Source: Alphaproteobacteria bacterium
Lineage (GTDB): Bacteria; Pseudomonadota; Alphaproteobacteria; RF32; CAG-239
Direction of reading: 5' to 3'
Assembly: GCA_017501665.1 (NCBI GenBank)
Contig: JAFVWM010000036.1
Location: 158,498 to 222,497, forward strand
Length of the DNA stretch: 64,000 nucleotides
The translations under genes and the position numbers were made by a program. Of this stretch, positions 44,379-53,776 are shown in pieces. Below the pieces are notes generated by a model, which was given only the letters and a program-made list of their open reading frames with translations, was not told where the DNA came from and searched no databases. Each line of letters opens with the position of its first letter. The first letter of the stretch is position 1.

Positions 44379-44804
44379 CTAGCTTTTCTTGTTGTTTCGT
44401 CTTTGTTTACCTAACTGATATGAGGAATATCCGTACATACAGAGTAAAGCACTCATAGTCAAAAAGATATTTATACCGGCACTACCGTTATCACCATAGA
44501 AGAATGTATCCTTTACTTCTTCTGATGAAGCATGTCCTTTATAAAAACGAACATTTTTATCCCCATCAAATATGAATACGGTAATTTTATCACCCGATAC
44601 CGGTTGTTCATAAATTCTCGCCCCGTCCTTAAATGTCAAAAGACTGTCGACATAATAAATAGAGGCATTATCCACCATACAAACAAAACGCTCATTCTCG
44701 TCAACACCTACTGTTGAATGACCTATGATTTGAGGATCAGCATACCAGTCACACGATGTAAACAGTAATGCAAAAAAAGCAAATAACAAAATAATTCTTT
44801 TCAT
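44379..44804 (-). CDS. Small lipoprotein with C-terminal membrane segment
   Basis: 141 residues. Lipobox LFTSC (C18) followed by Asp, then a beta-rich domain, then a hydrophobic helix (INIFLTMSALLCMYGYSS) and a basic tail. No Shine-Dalgarno before the ATG. Not recognised; the lipoprotein start looks Bacteroidota-like (impression). Confidence 0.68.
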   Translation of the reverse strand: MKRIILLFAFFALLFTSCDWYADPQIIGHSTVGVDENERFVCMVDNASIYYVDSLLTFKDGARIYEQPVSGDKITVFIFDGDKNVRFYKGHASSEEVKDTFFYGDNGSAGINIFLTMSALLCMYGYSSYQLGKQRRNNKKS

Positions 44805-44898
44805 AATTTTTTCATTTTTAATTACACAATAATTTTATTATTGCCGAAATCATAAGATATTATAAATAAAAATACAAGGTAAAAATGATTAAAAAGAT

Positions 44899-44926
44899 TT
44901 GACTGCCATATTAAATAATTTATCAT
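44899..44926 (+). promoter_or_regulatory. Promoter of the 44960 gene
   Basis: TTGACT (44899-44904), 16 nt, TATCAT (44921-44926). Confidence 0.5.
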
Positions 44927-44959
44927 CCAATCGACTAAACAATTATTAAAATATTTATT

Positions 44960-45271
44960 ATGAGTTCTATTATTATTTATGGTAAAATTGCCACACAACC
45001 GGTTGTTATCTCAATGCAACATACAGCTGTTGCTTTTATTTTGGTAAAAACAGACGACGGTTACAAAAAATTTGCTTGCAAACTGGAGGAAAAACAATGT
45101 TCCGACATTAACAATCTGACAAACGCGGTATTTTCCAATGTCGTCCTATCATCGATCGGAGATGACGTTTGCATCAGAGTTTCCTTAAATCCCACCGGAA
45201 TTATCGGAACAAAAATATTATCTTTCAGTAATGAGACTCTTAAGATCTGGAGTTCTGTGGCAAGTAGTTAA
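44960..45271 (+). CDS. Small beta-rich protein, paralogue of 47714
   Basis: 103 residues. YGKIATQPVVISMQHTAVAF ... GYKKFACKL ... LSSIGDDVCIRVSLNPTG. Strand pattern is compatible with an OB fold (inference). No Shine-Dalgarno. Shares G.IA.QPV, LV, GYK.F, LS.IGD.V and EIL/KIL.F.N with the 47714 product. Confidence 0.65.
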   Translation: MSSIIIYGKIATQPVVISMQHTAVAFILVKTDDGYKKFACKLEEKQCSDINNLTNAVFSNVVLSSIGDDVCIRVSLNPTGIIGTKILSFSNETLKIWSSVASS

Positions 45272-45275
45272 AAAC

Positions 45276-45312
45276 AAAAAGCCCTAACAATATAAATTGT
45301 CAGGGCTTTATC
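45276..45312. terminator. Bidirectional terminator
   Basis: AAAGCCCTAACAAT pairs with ATTGTCAGGGCTTT (one mismatch); T-rich after. Confidence 0.82.
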
Positions 45313-45313
45313 T

Positions 45314-46207
45314 TTATTTTGCCATTTTCAGCAGTTTTAACTGAGCTTTAACACCAAGGGTATAATTTTTAATATACCACTCAATATCTTCAAAATCTAA
45401 GACATCCAACATTAGCACTTCCGCATCATCAGACATCTTACATTTCTTAATGTAAACTTTTACCAATTCCTTAGCCTCATCTAAACTAAACAGCTTAATT
45501 TGAGAAACTTCACCCAATATATAATCAGGTTTAATTCGGTTAAATGAATTGATATATATTTTCATAATCTCTGCCGCATTTGACAAATCAAATACTTTTT
45601 CTTGCGCCTTAATACATAAGAAATTAGGATATAGTTCAACGTATTTTTTTGCAAGACTTTCTGCATTAGGAAGAGCCATCATCAACACTTCAGCATCGTC
45701 GCAAAGCGGGCGCTTATTGATATAAACATCAACCACTTCACAGGCATTTTTAAGTTCAAAAAACTTTATCTGTGCCTCCGGAGAGAACGCATAATGTTCA
45801 TTGTATACTTCAACAAACTTTTTAACATCAGATGAACACTTTAATATCTCAATTTCAGTTTCTGTATTCAAGTAATTATTTTTAATATACAATCTTATAA
45901 TCTCTTCCCAATTAGGAAGATTAAGAATACTGAGTTGAGATTTTGGATACAGCCGTTTACCTGATTTTACATAGTCGAAAATAAAATCATATGAATCCTT
46001 TTGTTCAAACAATTTTACTTCCGCTGAATAGGCCAGCGGATGATGTTCCAAATATTCATTGAATATCTCCCGCCAATTATAAAGCTCAAAAACTTTAACT
46101 TGTGCTTCTTGACACAATAAGTGTCCATTTTTTACATAATCCAACACCACCTGTGATGCATTATTTTTTGTAAACATTTCTTCTTGTTGTTTTATAGAAA
46201 CATTCAT
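45314..46207 (-). CDS. Protein of ~33-residue helical repeats (long paralogue)
   Basis: 297 residues with about eight repeats, e.g. AFSPEAQIKFFELKNACEVV, LCIKAQEKVFDLSNAAEIMK and TLGVKAQLKLLKMAK. Same repeat as the 43642 gene and a similar N-terminus (QQEEMF...A..VLDYVKNG vs QQLEMFEQ.A..VLNYVKEG). Start at ATG 46207; the frame is open further upstream only because it passes through the conserved leader. Confidence 0.72.
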   Translation of the reverse strand: MNVSIKQQEEMFTKNNASQVVLDYVKNGHLLCQEAQVKVFELYNWREIFNEYLEHHPLAYSAEVKLFEQKDSYDFIFDYVKSGKRLYPKSQLSILNLPNWEEIIRLYIKNNYLNTETEIEILKCSSDVKKFVEVYNEHYAFSPEAQIKFFELKNACEVVDVYINKRPLCDDAEVLMMALPNAESLAKKYVELYPNFLCIKAQEKVFDLSNAAEIMKIYINSFNRIKPDYILGEVSQIKLFSLDEAKELVKVYIKKCKMSDDAEVLMLDVLDFEDIEWYIKNYTLGVKAQLKLLKMAK

Positions 46208-46216
46208 TTTTTTATT

Positions 46217-46249
46217 GTCGGTTATACAGCATCGACCCTTCGCCTTTAA
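46217..46249 (-). promoter_or_regulatory. Conserved 5' leader element, copy C
   Basis: Minus strand ATTAAAGGCGAAGG then GTCGATGCTGTATAACCGAC (one base differs, GGG for AGA-G), 9 nt before the ATG at 46207. Here the uORF is MLYNRQ then TAA, ending 5-7 nt before the start. Confidence 0.75.
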
Positions 46250-46464
46250 TAATTTTATAAATAATATATAATTAGGCACAATTGTATATATATTTTTTTT
46301 AAACGCAAGTTAAAAAATTAAGCATAACTGTTTGTTTCAGACAATAAAACAATTCATAATTATAAATTTTTATTATACATAAAATTAAAATAATATTCTG
46401 ATTGCAAATTATCTGATTTATGCTATATTTTTCGTATTAAATAAACTTTTCAAAAGGCTGACAA

Positions 46465-46680
46465 ATGAAAGAATACAAAGTATTTTTATATTCCGAAAAC
46501 GTGTTTTCCTCAATATTTTTTAATGGCGGTAAAGTAAATCCCTTACGCCTTACCGAATCACTGAACGAACAAGCTGAACAAGGTTGGGAGGTAAAAACAA
46601 TGGAAAAAGAAAACCGCCGCACCTTACTCTTTTTTACCCGTGAAACTTTAGTATTCATTTTAGAAAGGGACAGAAAATAA
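46465..46680 (+). CDS. DUF4177 family protein
   Basis: 71 residues: YKVFLY...LTESLNEQAEQGWEVKTM...LVFILERD, the short DUF4177 beta-alpha-beta pattern ending in ILER. AAAGG precedes the ATG. Its stop overlaps the next start by 1 nt (TAATG). Confidence 0.72.
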   Translation: MKEYKVFLYSENVFSSIFFNGGKVNPLRLTESLNEQAEQGWEVKTMEKENRRTLLFFTRETLVFILERDRK

Positions 46681-46898
46681 TGTGGGCAAAATTTATACGA
46701 TATATGTTGTTAATTCTTAGCTGTTTATATGCCGGATTTTTTCTTGTTTGCATATGGACCGATTGGATAAATCCCGAACTATTTACCAAAATAACTTTAA
46801 CAGTCATAGTTATCTATGTGTTGCTTTTTATCTTCTATTTTATTAATGGTGTATCATCAGATAAAGACCTAAAGAAAAAAGGTTATCTCTCTGATTAG
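46680..46898 (+). CDS. Small two-helix membrane protein
   Basis: 72 residues, two transmembrane segments and a charged tail (SSDKDLKKKGY). Coupled to the DUF4177 gene. Terminator follows. Not recognised. Confidence 0.62.
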   Translation: MWAKFIRYMLLILSCLYAGFFLVCIWTDWINPELFTKITLTVIVIYVLLFIFYFINGVSSDKDLKKKGYLSD

Positions 46899-46918
46899 AT
46901 ATCACCCATTTTCTATAA

Positions 46919-46949
46919 AAAAAGAGCTGTTTTTTTAACAGCTCTTTTC
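46919..46949. terminator. Terminator
   Basis: AAAGAGCTGTT pairs with AACAGCTCTTT across a T loop; T run after is short. Confidence 0.82.
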
Positions 46950-46954
46950 GAAAC

Positions 46955-47098
46955 TCAAAAATAATAGGTTACAGAATTTCCATACACATCGTGTATATAC
47001 ACTGTTGCATAACCGTATCCGGTTATTATTTCCAATTTATTATAACCTATTTCATAGACTATGTACCTATGTTCCCACAAGCTATAGCTATTTTTCAT
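46955..47098 (-). CDS. Possible 47-aa beta-rich protein
   Basis: MKNSYSLWEHRYIVYEIGYN...GNSVTYYF reads like a real small beta protein (many Tyr, Val, Ile). It lies 29 nt after the 47128 gene, which could carry it as a second cistron. No clear ribosome site. Alternatively the frame is a remnant of a larger gene. Confidence 0.35.
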   Translation of the reverse strand: MKNSYSLWEHRYIVYEIGYNKLEIITGYGYATVYIHDVYGNSVTYYF

Positions 47099-47127
47099 GT
47101 TATTACAACATAAACAACTATCTTATT

Positions 47128-47571
47128 TCACCAAAACTCTATATCTTTAACTTCCGGTTTTGATGATGCATTAAAAGATTCAAAAATATATACTCCAAAA
47201 TAAAAATCAAAAAATATTTTATCTTGATTTCTATCTGACATGAACCTTTGTTCATACTCCATAAACTCAACCCAATACCAATCATCAAACTCACAAGTAT
47301 GAGAATGGTGTATACATTCTAGGTTTTGATTCAGTTTAAACCCGTGTTGAGTATTCCTTTCATGGAGCGGATCAATTATATGATCCTTTATTATTATGCC
47401 TTTGGGTTGATATGATTTTCGTCCAAAGAGCTTTTCATTTTGTCGATTCTCTTCTGAAAAACTTTCATTCATCATGCATTTTTCATTTAACTGAAGAGTT
47501 GTCGATTGCGCGTAACCTTGAACTGCAATCAACATCATGGCTAATACCATGATTACATTTTTTTTACTCAT
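47128..47571 (-). CDS. Small exported protein, unknown
   Basis: 147 residues. Signal peptide VIMVLAMMLIAVQGYAQ, then a His/Phe/Tyr-rich mature chain (IHHSHTCEFDDWYWVEFMEY). No Shine-Dalgarno before the ATG. The ...YAQ signal ending is common in Bacteroidota (impression). Confidence 0.68.
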   Translation of the reverse strand: MSKKNVIMVLAMMLIAVQGYAQSTTLQLNEKCMMNESFSEENRQNEKLFGRKSYQPKGIIIKDHIIDPLHERNTQHGFKLNQNLECIHHSHTCEFDDWYWVEFMEYEQRFMSDRNQDKIFFDFYFGVYIFESFNASSKPEVKDIEFW

Positions 47572-47713
47572 AATAATAATTATTATATAATTTTCTTCTT
47601 CGTTTACAGTACCATATTTTTTATTTTTGTCTACAATAAATTTAGCTTGCTTTTATCTCAAATAACATTTATATATTGAACGTAAAATCAATTATTAACT
47701 AATATTTATCATT

Positions 47714-48034
47714 ATGAAAACTATTTCAATTGTCGGTATTATTGCCTCACAACCGGTTCAGGTAAACATTCCAAACCTTGTTCCTGCAGTATTAATTTTA
47801 GTTGAAGCTCACTACTTTGGCTATAAACAATTTTATACCACTTTATCAATATCCGATTCATATCCTGACGTATATGAAAAAAAGGTTGTCAATTCAACCT
47901 ATGCTGATGTCTCCTTATCCGGTATCGGTGATGTCGTAGTCATAGAAGTAGAACTTGACGACAACGGAAGCCCTAAATCCGAAATTCTAAAATTCAAAAA
48001 TGATTCTCGTTGTCCAAAACATATACATGAGTGA
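47714..48034 (+). CDS. Small beta-rich protein, paralogue of 44960
   Basis: 106 residues: IVGIIASQPVQVNIPNLVPA ... GYKQFYTTLS ... LSGIGDVVVIEVELDDNG. Same fold pattern as 44960. No Shine-Dalgarno. A promoter-like TTGCTT...TATATT lies 40-65 nt upstream. Confidence 0.63.
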   Translation: MKTISIVGIIASQPVQVNIPNLVPAVLILVEAHYFGYKQFYTTLSISDSYPDVYEKKVVNSTYADVSLSGIGDVVVIEVELDDNGSPKSEILKFKNDSRCPKHIHE

Positions 48035-48073
48035 ATAGATACCGCCACAAAACAGTAATTAAAACTTCTTTCA

Positions 48074-48104
48074 TGCGCACAATTTAACCATTGTGCGTTT
48101 TTTC
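48074..48104. terminator. Terminator at the right end of the accessory region
   Basis: CGCACAAT pairs with ATTGTGCG, then six Ts. Confidence 0.82.
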
Positions 48105-48115
48105 ATTTCCACATA

Positions 48116-49072
48116 CTAAAAAGTCAAAACACCCTGAGCTATTAAGACCTGAGAAGTAATATATACAATATATAACAATAAAAACAGTATTCCTTCAATA
48201 CGGTTTAATTTTGCTTGTGTCATCATAATCGGCAACAAAATAAAAGTTGCAAACATCATCACCCATATATCATAAACCAAAATTTGTCTTACAACCTCAA
48301 TATCCACAACAGTTGAAGTTGCTCCCATAATAAACACGATATTCCATATATTAGAGCCCACAACATTACCCAAAGCAACGCCATTTTGTTTTCGCACAGC
48401 CGCCACTACGGTTGTTGCCAATTCCGGCATAGAAGTTCCCACCGCCACAATCGTCAAACCTATAATAGCTTCAGAAATACCGAAAATTTTGGCCAAATCA
48501 ACAGCCCCTTTGACCAACAAGTCCGAACCGTATAAAATTGCTATCAATCCGAGTGTCGTCACTGCTATAACCAATAACCAATTTTTATCGGCTAACGGAC
48601 TTTGAGTTTCTTCGCTCTCTTCTGAGTTTTTTGAATTGATATAATTAAATACAATAAAGCCCAGTAATAACGCCAACATTATCCAACCATGCCAAGAAAC
48701 AAATTTTCCGGTTAGTGCAAAAACCGTAAACAATACGGTAGTAAACATCATAAACGACCAATCACGCAAAAATACTTTTTTCTCACACGTAACCGAAGAA
48801 ATAACACCGGCTACACCTAAAATCAGCAAAATATTGGCAATATTGGATCCGACTATATTCCCGACGGAAATTCCTCCCGCACCATTTAGTGCGGCTTTTA
48901 TACTAACCACAAACTCCGGTGTTGAAGTTCCGAAAGCTACAATAGTCAAGCCGACTATAATTGAAGGTATTTTTAATTTGTTGGCAATAGCCACCGCACC
49001 TCTTACCAACCAATCAGCACCACCGATAAGTAATATGAAACCGACCAAAATTAACAACAAAGCTGATACCAT
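48116..49072 (-). CDS. Na+/Ca2+ exchanger (CaCA family, YrbG-like)
   Basis: 318 residues, ten helices in two inverted halves. The alpha repeats GLTIVAFGTSTPEFVVSI and GLTIVAVGTSMPELATTV are both intact, with the ion-coordinating Glu of each GT(S)xPE. Exports Ca2+ in exchange for Na+ (or H+). Start ATG 49072 with GGAG upstream rather than the TTG at 49087. Confidence 0.93.
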   Translation of the reverse strand: MVSALLLILVGFILLIGGADWLVRGAVAIANKLKIPSIIVGLTIVAFGTSTPEFVVSIKAALNGAGGISVGNIVGSNIANILLILGVAGVISSVTCEKKVFLRDWSFMMFTTVLFTVFALTGKFVSWHGWIMLALLLGFIVFNYINSKNSEESEETQSPLADKNWLLVIAVTTLGLIAILYGSDLLVKGAVDLAKIFGISEAIIGLTIVAVGTSMPELATTVVAAVRKQNGVALGNVVGSNIWNIVFIMGATSTVVDIEVVRQILVYDIWVMMFATFILLPIMMTQAKLNRIEGILFLLLYIVYITSQVLIAQGVLTF

Positions 49073-49095
49073 CAAACAAATCTCCAAAAAATTAT

Positions 49096-49128
49096 AAGAC
49101 CTTCACCGAATACTAAGCGAAGGTCTTT
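49096..49128 (-). terminator. Terminator after aspS
   Basis: AAGACCTTC pairs with GAAGGTCTT; on the minus strand ATAATTTTTT follows. Confidence 0.7.
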
Positions 49129-49141
49129 ACAAATCAACCAT

Positions 49142-50908
49142 TTAATCCTTATCCAAATCCAGCTTTATATGTAACTCTTTCAACTGCTTTTCTGTCGGAT
49201 TATTCGGAGCCTGCATCATCAAATCCTGCGCTTTACCGTTAAGCGGAAACAAAATAACATCTCTGATAATCGGCTCATCTAAAAGCAACATAACCAAACG
49301 GTCAACACCATATGCCGAACCGGCGTGCGGAGGAGCGCCGAATTTAAATGCACTCAACATACCTCCGAATTTGTTTTCAACCACTTCTTTACCATATCCG
49401 GCCAATTCAAAAGCCTTATACATAATTTCCGGACTATGATTTCTGACACCTCCCGACAACAATTCAACACCGTTGCATACAAAATCATATTGATAAGCTA
49501 AAATTTCCAACGGATTTATGGTCGTAAGCGATTCCATACCACCTTGTGGCATAGAGAAAGGATTATGTGAAAATTCGACTTCTCCGGTTTCTTCATTTTC
49601 TTCATAAAATGGAAAATCAACAATCCAACACATTTTGAAAGAATTATTATCAATTAAACCTAACTCTTCGCCAACCTTGTTACGCAAACGACCGCTGAAT
49701 TTATCAAATTTAATGCCCTTACCTACCATAAAGATAATTACATCACCATCTTTTACACCATAGGTTGATTTCAACTCATTAAGCTTTGTTTCGCTCAACA
49801 ATTTAGCTATACCCTTGGCACCACCGGAAGCAAAAGCTACATAAGCAATTCCGCCCATACCTTCTTCTTTGGCATATGCATCTAACTTATCAAAGAACGA
49901 ACGCGGTTTTTCGGCAATTCCCTCAACCACCATACCTTTAACAATTTTACCTTCTTTAACCAAATTATCATAAACCCCAAAACCGCTTTCTCCGAAGAAA
50001 GAAGTTGCATCTTGTAATATAAGCGGATTTCGCAAATCTGGTTTATCAGAACCGTATTTTGCCATAGCCTCTCTGAAAGGAATACGAATAAACGGAGCCT
50101 GATCAACTGTTTTACCATTGGCAAATTCATTAAAGATTGTACCCAATGTATGTTCAATAACCTTGAAAACATCATCTTGAGTAGCAAAACTCATTTCCAT
50201 ATCCATTTGATAAAATTCTCCCGGACTTCTGTCAGCTCTGGGATCTTCATCTCTAAAACACGGCGCAATTTGAAAATATTTATCAAATCCCGAAACCATC
50301 AACAATTGTTTGAATTGTTGCGGAGCCTGAGGCAAAGCATAAAACTTTCCGGGATTCAACCGAGACGGCACCAAAAAGTCACGAGCACCTTCCGGCGATG
50401 ATGCTGTCAAAATCGGAGTTTGATATTCTGTAAATCCCTGTTCTCTCATCAATTCACGAGTACGTTGAATAACCGCCGAACGCAACAAAATATTATTATG
50501 GATTCTTTCCTTACGTAAATCCAAAAAACGATATTTAAGTCTTATTTCTTCCGGTGCATCATCTTCCACTGCAATTTGGAAAGGCAGTACCTCAGCCGAT
50601 GAGTGCAACACCAAATCGGTAACTTTAATTTCGATATCACCCGTAGGCATATTTTTGTTAATACTCTCACGTACAACAACTTCGCCATCAATACCTATAA
50701 CCGATTCTACCCTTATCTCTTCAATTTTTGCAAACAAATCCGAAGAAGAATCAAACACGCATTGAGTTATCCCGTAATGATCTCGTAAATCGACAAAGCA
50801 TAAATTACCCAAATTTCTTTTACGCTGTATCCAACCGGCGAGTTTTACACTTTTTCCGGCATCTTCTTTTCTCAATTCACCACAAGTATGCGTGCGATAT
50901 GTTTGCAT
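49142..50908 (-). CDS. aspS: Aspartyl-tRNA synthetase
   Basis: 588 residues, bacterial type with N-terminal OB anticodon-binding domain ([23 protein letters not shown]), class II motifs ([22 protein letters not shown]) and the GAD insertion domain, then [19 protein letters not shown]. Charges tRNA-Asp (and possibly tRNA-Asn if GatCAB is present; not in the window). Confidence 0.97.
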   Translation of the reverse strand: MQTYRTHTCGELRKEDAGKSVKLAGWIQRKRNLGNLCFVDLRDHYGITQCVFDSSSDLFAKIEEIRVESVIGIDGEVVVRESINKNMPTGDIEIKVTDLVLHSSAEVLPFQIAVEDDAPEEIRLKYRFLDLRKERIHNNILLRSAVIQRTRELMREQGFTEYQTPILTASSPEGARDFLVPSRLNPGKFYALPQAPQQFKQLLMVSGFDKYFQIAPCFRDEDPRADRSPGEFYQMDMEMSFATQDDVFKVIEHTLGTIFNEFANGKTVDQAPFIRIPFREAMAKYGSDKPDLRNPLILQDATSFFGESGFGVYDNLVKEGKIVKGMVVEGIAEKPRSFFDKLDAYAKEEGMGGIAYVAFASGGAKGIAKLLSETKLNELKSTYGVKDGDVIIFMVGKGIKFDKFSGRLRNKVGEELGLIDNNSFKMCWIVDFPFYEENEETGEVEFSHNPFSMPQGGMESLTTINPLEILAYQYDFVCNGVELLSGGVRNHSPEIMYKAFELAGYGKEVVENKFGGMLSAFKFGAPPHAGSAYGVDRLVMLLLDEPIIRDVILFPLNGKAQDLMMQAPNNPTEKQLKELHIKLDLDKD

Positions 50909-51048
50909 TATAAAATCCTCATATTTAATTTTATTCTCGAATATTAATTTTTATCCTTAAAAAAACTAAAAATCAATCGATTTTTTTGTTGCATTTATAT
51001 AAAATATAAGGTTGTATGCTTTCTATATATAAACAAACGGATAATGAT

Positions 51049-52203
51049 ATGCAATTTGTACAAAACAACCAAGATTTAACGATTTTATGCAACAAACTTT
51101 CAAACGAAGAATTTGTCTGTGTAGATTTGGAATTTTTACGCCAACATACTTATTTTGCCAAACTTTGCCTTATCCAAATTGCATCTCAAAATGATGAAGC
51201 CATAATTGACCCGTTGGCAGAAGATATAAATTTACAACCGTTTTTTGATTTAATGCAAAATGAAAAAATCGTAAAAGTATTTCATTCCGGTCGCCAAGAT
51301 ATTGAAATAATTTATAACCTTTCATCAAAAATACCAACCCCGCTGTTCGATACCCAAATTGCCGCTCAGGTTGCCGGATTTGGAGAATCAATCAGTTACG
51401 AACATTTGGTAAATCACATTTTACATATCACTATTGATAAGTCATCACGTCTTTCCGATTGGAGTAATCGCCCCTTAAATGAAAATCAATTGAATTATGC
51501 AATTTCCGACGTTACCCATTTGGTAAAAATATATTCATGGCTGAAATCTAAACTGATAGATGAAAACCGCCTCGATTGGATTAACGATGAGCTGAATGCC
51601 TTGTGCGATGAAGACTTATATAAAATCAATCCGTATAATATGTGGCAAAAAATACGTCACCGCTCTCACAGCACAAAATTTTTAACCTATCTGCGTGAAC
51701 TTTGTGCATGGCGAGAAATCAGAGCCATTAACAAAAATGTCCCTCGTCAATCATTTATAAAAGATGATATGTTACTTAACATCTGCTCTGATTGTCCCAC
51801 TAGCAAAGAAGACCTCTGCAAAGTAAGAGGAATGCGTAGCGATTTGGCTATGGGTAAAATAGGCGATGAAATTATCGAGATTATCGAAAAAGTTAAGGCT
51901 TTGAGTGAGCGTGATTATGTAACATTGCCTGTTGTCAAGGAATTTTGCGGTGCGGATGGTTCGCTTTTAGAACTCTTAAAACTCCTTTTAAAAATTACCG
52001 CCCAACAACAAAAAACCGTTGCTCGTATAATAGCTTCCGAAGATGATCTCAAAAGTTTTTGTCATGATGATACAGCAAGTGTACCTTTTATGCATGGTTG
52101 GCGTTATGAAATTTTCGGTGCTAAAGCCAAAGATATGAAAGCCGGAAAACTCTCAATTTCATACAACCCCAAAACCAGAGTTATTGACTTTAACAACCTA
52201 TAA
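51049..52203 (+). CDS. rnd: Ribonuclease D
   Basis: 384 residues. DEDD exonuclease motifs (CVDLEFLRQHTYFAKLCLIQIA; FHSGRQDIEII; FDTQIAAQVAG; NYAISDVTHLVKIY), then HRDC domains. 3' end processing of tRNA and other RNA. ATG 51049 with CGGA before it; ATG 51016 is an alternative. Converges with the ArsR gene, overlapping 6 nt. Confidence 0.93.
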   Translation: MQFVQNNQDLTILCNKLSNEEFVCVDLEFLRQHTYFAKLCLIQIASQNDEAIIDPLAEDINLQPFFDLMQNEKIVKVFHSGRQDIEIIYNLSSKIPTPLFDTQIAAQVAGFGESISYEHLVNHILHITIDKSSRLSDWSNRPLNENQLNYAISDVTHLVKIYSWLKSKLIDENRLDWINDELNALCDEDLYKINPYNMWQKIRHRSHSTKFLTYLRELCAWREIRAINKNVPRQSFIKDDMLLNICSDCPTSKEDLCKVRGMRSDLAMGKIGDEIIEIIEKVKALSERDYVTLPVVKEFCGADGSLLELLKLLLKITAQQQKTVARIIASEDDLKSFCHDDTASVPFMHGWRYEIFGAKAKDMKAGKLSISYNPKTRVIDFNNL

Positions 52204-52479
52204 ATATAACTTATCGACCAAAGCTAATATCTGCCTTATTTTTTCATCTTTTATACTGTAATAAATCGTTTGTGCTTTGCGTCTTGTTTTAACTACATCT
52301 TCTTTGCGTAAAACTGCCAAATGCTGTGAAAGTGCCGATTGGCTCAAATCAACCGATTTTTCAATTTCTCCGACACTTAGTTCTTCATCACTATTGATAT
52401 AATACAAAATTTTTAATCTCTTATCATTAGCAATAGCTTTTAATTTTTTGGCTAAACTTTCAATATTATGATTATTCAT
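52198..52479 (-). CDS. ArsR-family winged-helix regulator
   Basis: 93 residues. SVGEIEKSVDLSQSALSQHLAVLRKEDVVKTRRKAQTIYYSI is the ArsR/SmtB wHTH. No metal-binding Cys pair (ELCVCDL motif is replaced by ELSVGEI), so it probably does not sense metals through alpha3; closer to the non-metal BigR/SdpR-like group (inference). Confidence 0.9.
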   Translation of the reverse strand: MNNHNIESLAKKLKAIANDKRLKILYYINSDEELSVGEIEKSVDLSQSALSQHLAVLRKEDVVKTRRKAQTIYYSIKDEKIRQILALVDKLYL

Positions 52480-52622
52480 TTTTACACCGTTTATATAATT
52501 GAAAAATATGTCTTAAATATAATAAAAAAAATAAAAGTTTACATCTATACTTAGGTATTGATAACGAAAATTAAATATTTTAATATATGGATAATGAAAA
52601 ATAAAATTATAGGATAAAATTT

Positions 52623-52868
52623 ATGGAAAAAGATAAATTAGACGAACTTAGTTTTGAAGATGCTCTTAACCAACTTGAGTCAATTGTAAAAGAACTGGAA
52701 AGCGGAAGAACAAAACTTGATGACGCTGTTAATGCATATGAAAAAGCCATGAAATTAAAACAACTTTGCGAAACAAAGTTAAAATCAGCACAATTAAAAA
52801 TCGAGAAATTGGATATTAATTCATCCGATGAGGTCAAATCTTCCGAATTTGAAGTTCCGGAGAATTAA
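52623..52868 (+). CDS. xseB: Exodeoxyribonuclease VII small subunit
   Basis: 81 residues: LSFEDALNQLESIVKELESGRTKLDDAVNAYEKA, the XseB helical hairpin. Followed by ispA, the usual order. Confidence 0.94.
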   Translation: MEKDKLDELSFEDALNQLESIVKELESGRTKLDDAVNAYEKAMKLKQLCETKLKSAQLKIEKLDINSSDEVKSSEFEVPEN

Positions 52869-52875
52869 AAAAACA

Positions 52876-53769
52876 ATGAATGATTTTGAAAAATCCTTAA
52901 AAAAATTCAGCAACGACTTTAATGCCGTATTACCTTCTTTTTTCCCCTACCCCAAAGGATCAGAAAAACGGGTGAGTCAAGCCATGTACTATTCACTAAG
53001 TAACGGTGGAAAACGACTTCGTCCGTTCTTATTGTGTAAAACAGCCGAAATTTTCGGAATAGATAAAAAAATTTCATTATCACCGGCAGTATCATTGGAA
53101 ATGTTACACACTTATTCCCTTATTCATGATGATTTACCGGCCATGGATAATGATGATTTTCGCCGAGGTAACCCGACTTGCCACAAACAATTTGACGAAG
53201 CTACGGCCATTTTAGCCGGTGACGGTTTACTTACTTATGCTTTTGAAATATTGTCAAAAGCCCCTGATATTGATAACGAAACCAAAATAAAGCTGATACT
53301 TCTTCTATCCCAGCGCTCAGGGGCTTTTAATGGGATGATAGCCGGACAAATGCTCGATTTGCAAACTGAAAAATCACCATCTCTTTCAGGTGAAGAAGTG
53401 ATCAAACACATTGAAGAAATGAAAACCGGTTGCCTTATTTCCTACGCTTGTCAAGCAGGTGCAATTTTAGGCAAAGCCACAGAAGAAGAATATGATGTAA
53501 TTACATCCTATGCGCGCAAAATCGGCATAGCCTTCCAAATATATGACGACATCTTAGATGTAATAGGTAATTCCGCTCTTATGGGAAAAACTATTGGTAA
53601 AGATGTCTTACAAGACAAACTGACCTTTGTTTCATTATATGGTCTGGAACAAGCAAACCAAATAGCCAAAGATCTGATTTCTCAGGCTAAAGATGTAATT
53701 TCATATTTCGACAATAGCGCAAAAGACTTGTATAGTTTAGCAGATTTTATTATATCACGCAATAACTGA
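52876..53769 (+). CDS. ispA: Farnesyl diphosphate synthase-type polyprenyl synthase
   Basis: 297 residues. First Asp-rich motif DDLPAMDNDDFRRG, second YDDILDVIG, GGKRLRPFL. Makes C15 (or C20) isoprenoid diphosphate. ATG 52876, 8 nt after xseB. dxs, often next, is absent here. Confidence 0.94.
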   Translation: MNDFEKSLKKFSNDFNAVLPSFFPYPKGSEKRVSQAMYYSLSNGGKRLRPFLLCKTAEIFGIDKKISLSPAVSLEMLHTYSLIHDDLPAMDNDDFRRGNPTCHKQFDEATAILAGDGLLTYAFEILSKAPDIDNETKIKLILLLSQRSGAFNGMIAGQMLDLQTEKSPSLSGEEVIKHIEEMKTGCLISYACQAGAILGKATEEEYDVITSYARKIGIAFQIYDDILDVIGNSALMGKTIGKDVLQDKLTFVSLYGLEQANQIAKDLISQAKDVISYFDNSAKDLYSLADFIISRNN

Positions 53770-53776
53770 TAAAAGA

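Noticed and set aside
50965-50982. AATCAATCGATTTTT upstream of rnd as a fourth operator
   Set aside because: Only one half matches TCAATCGATTGA, and the gene is unrelated to fatty acids.
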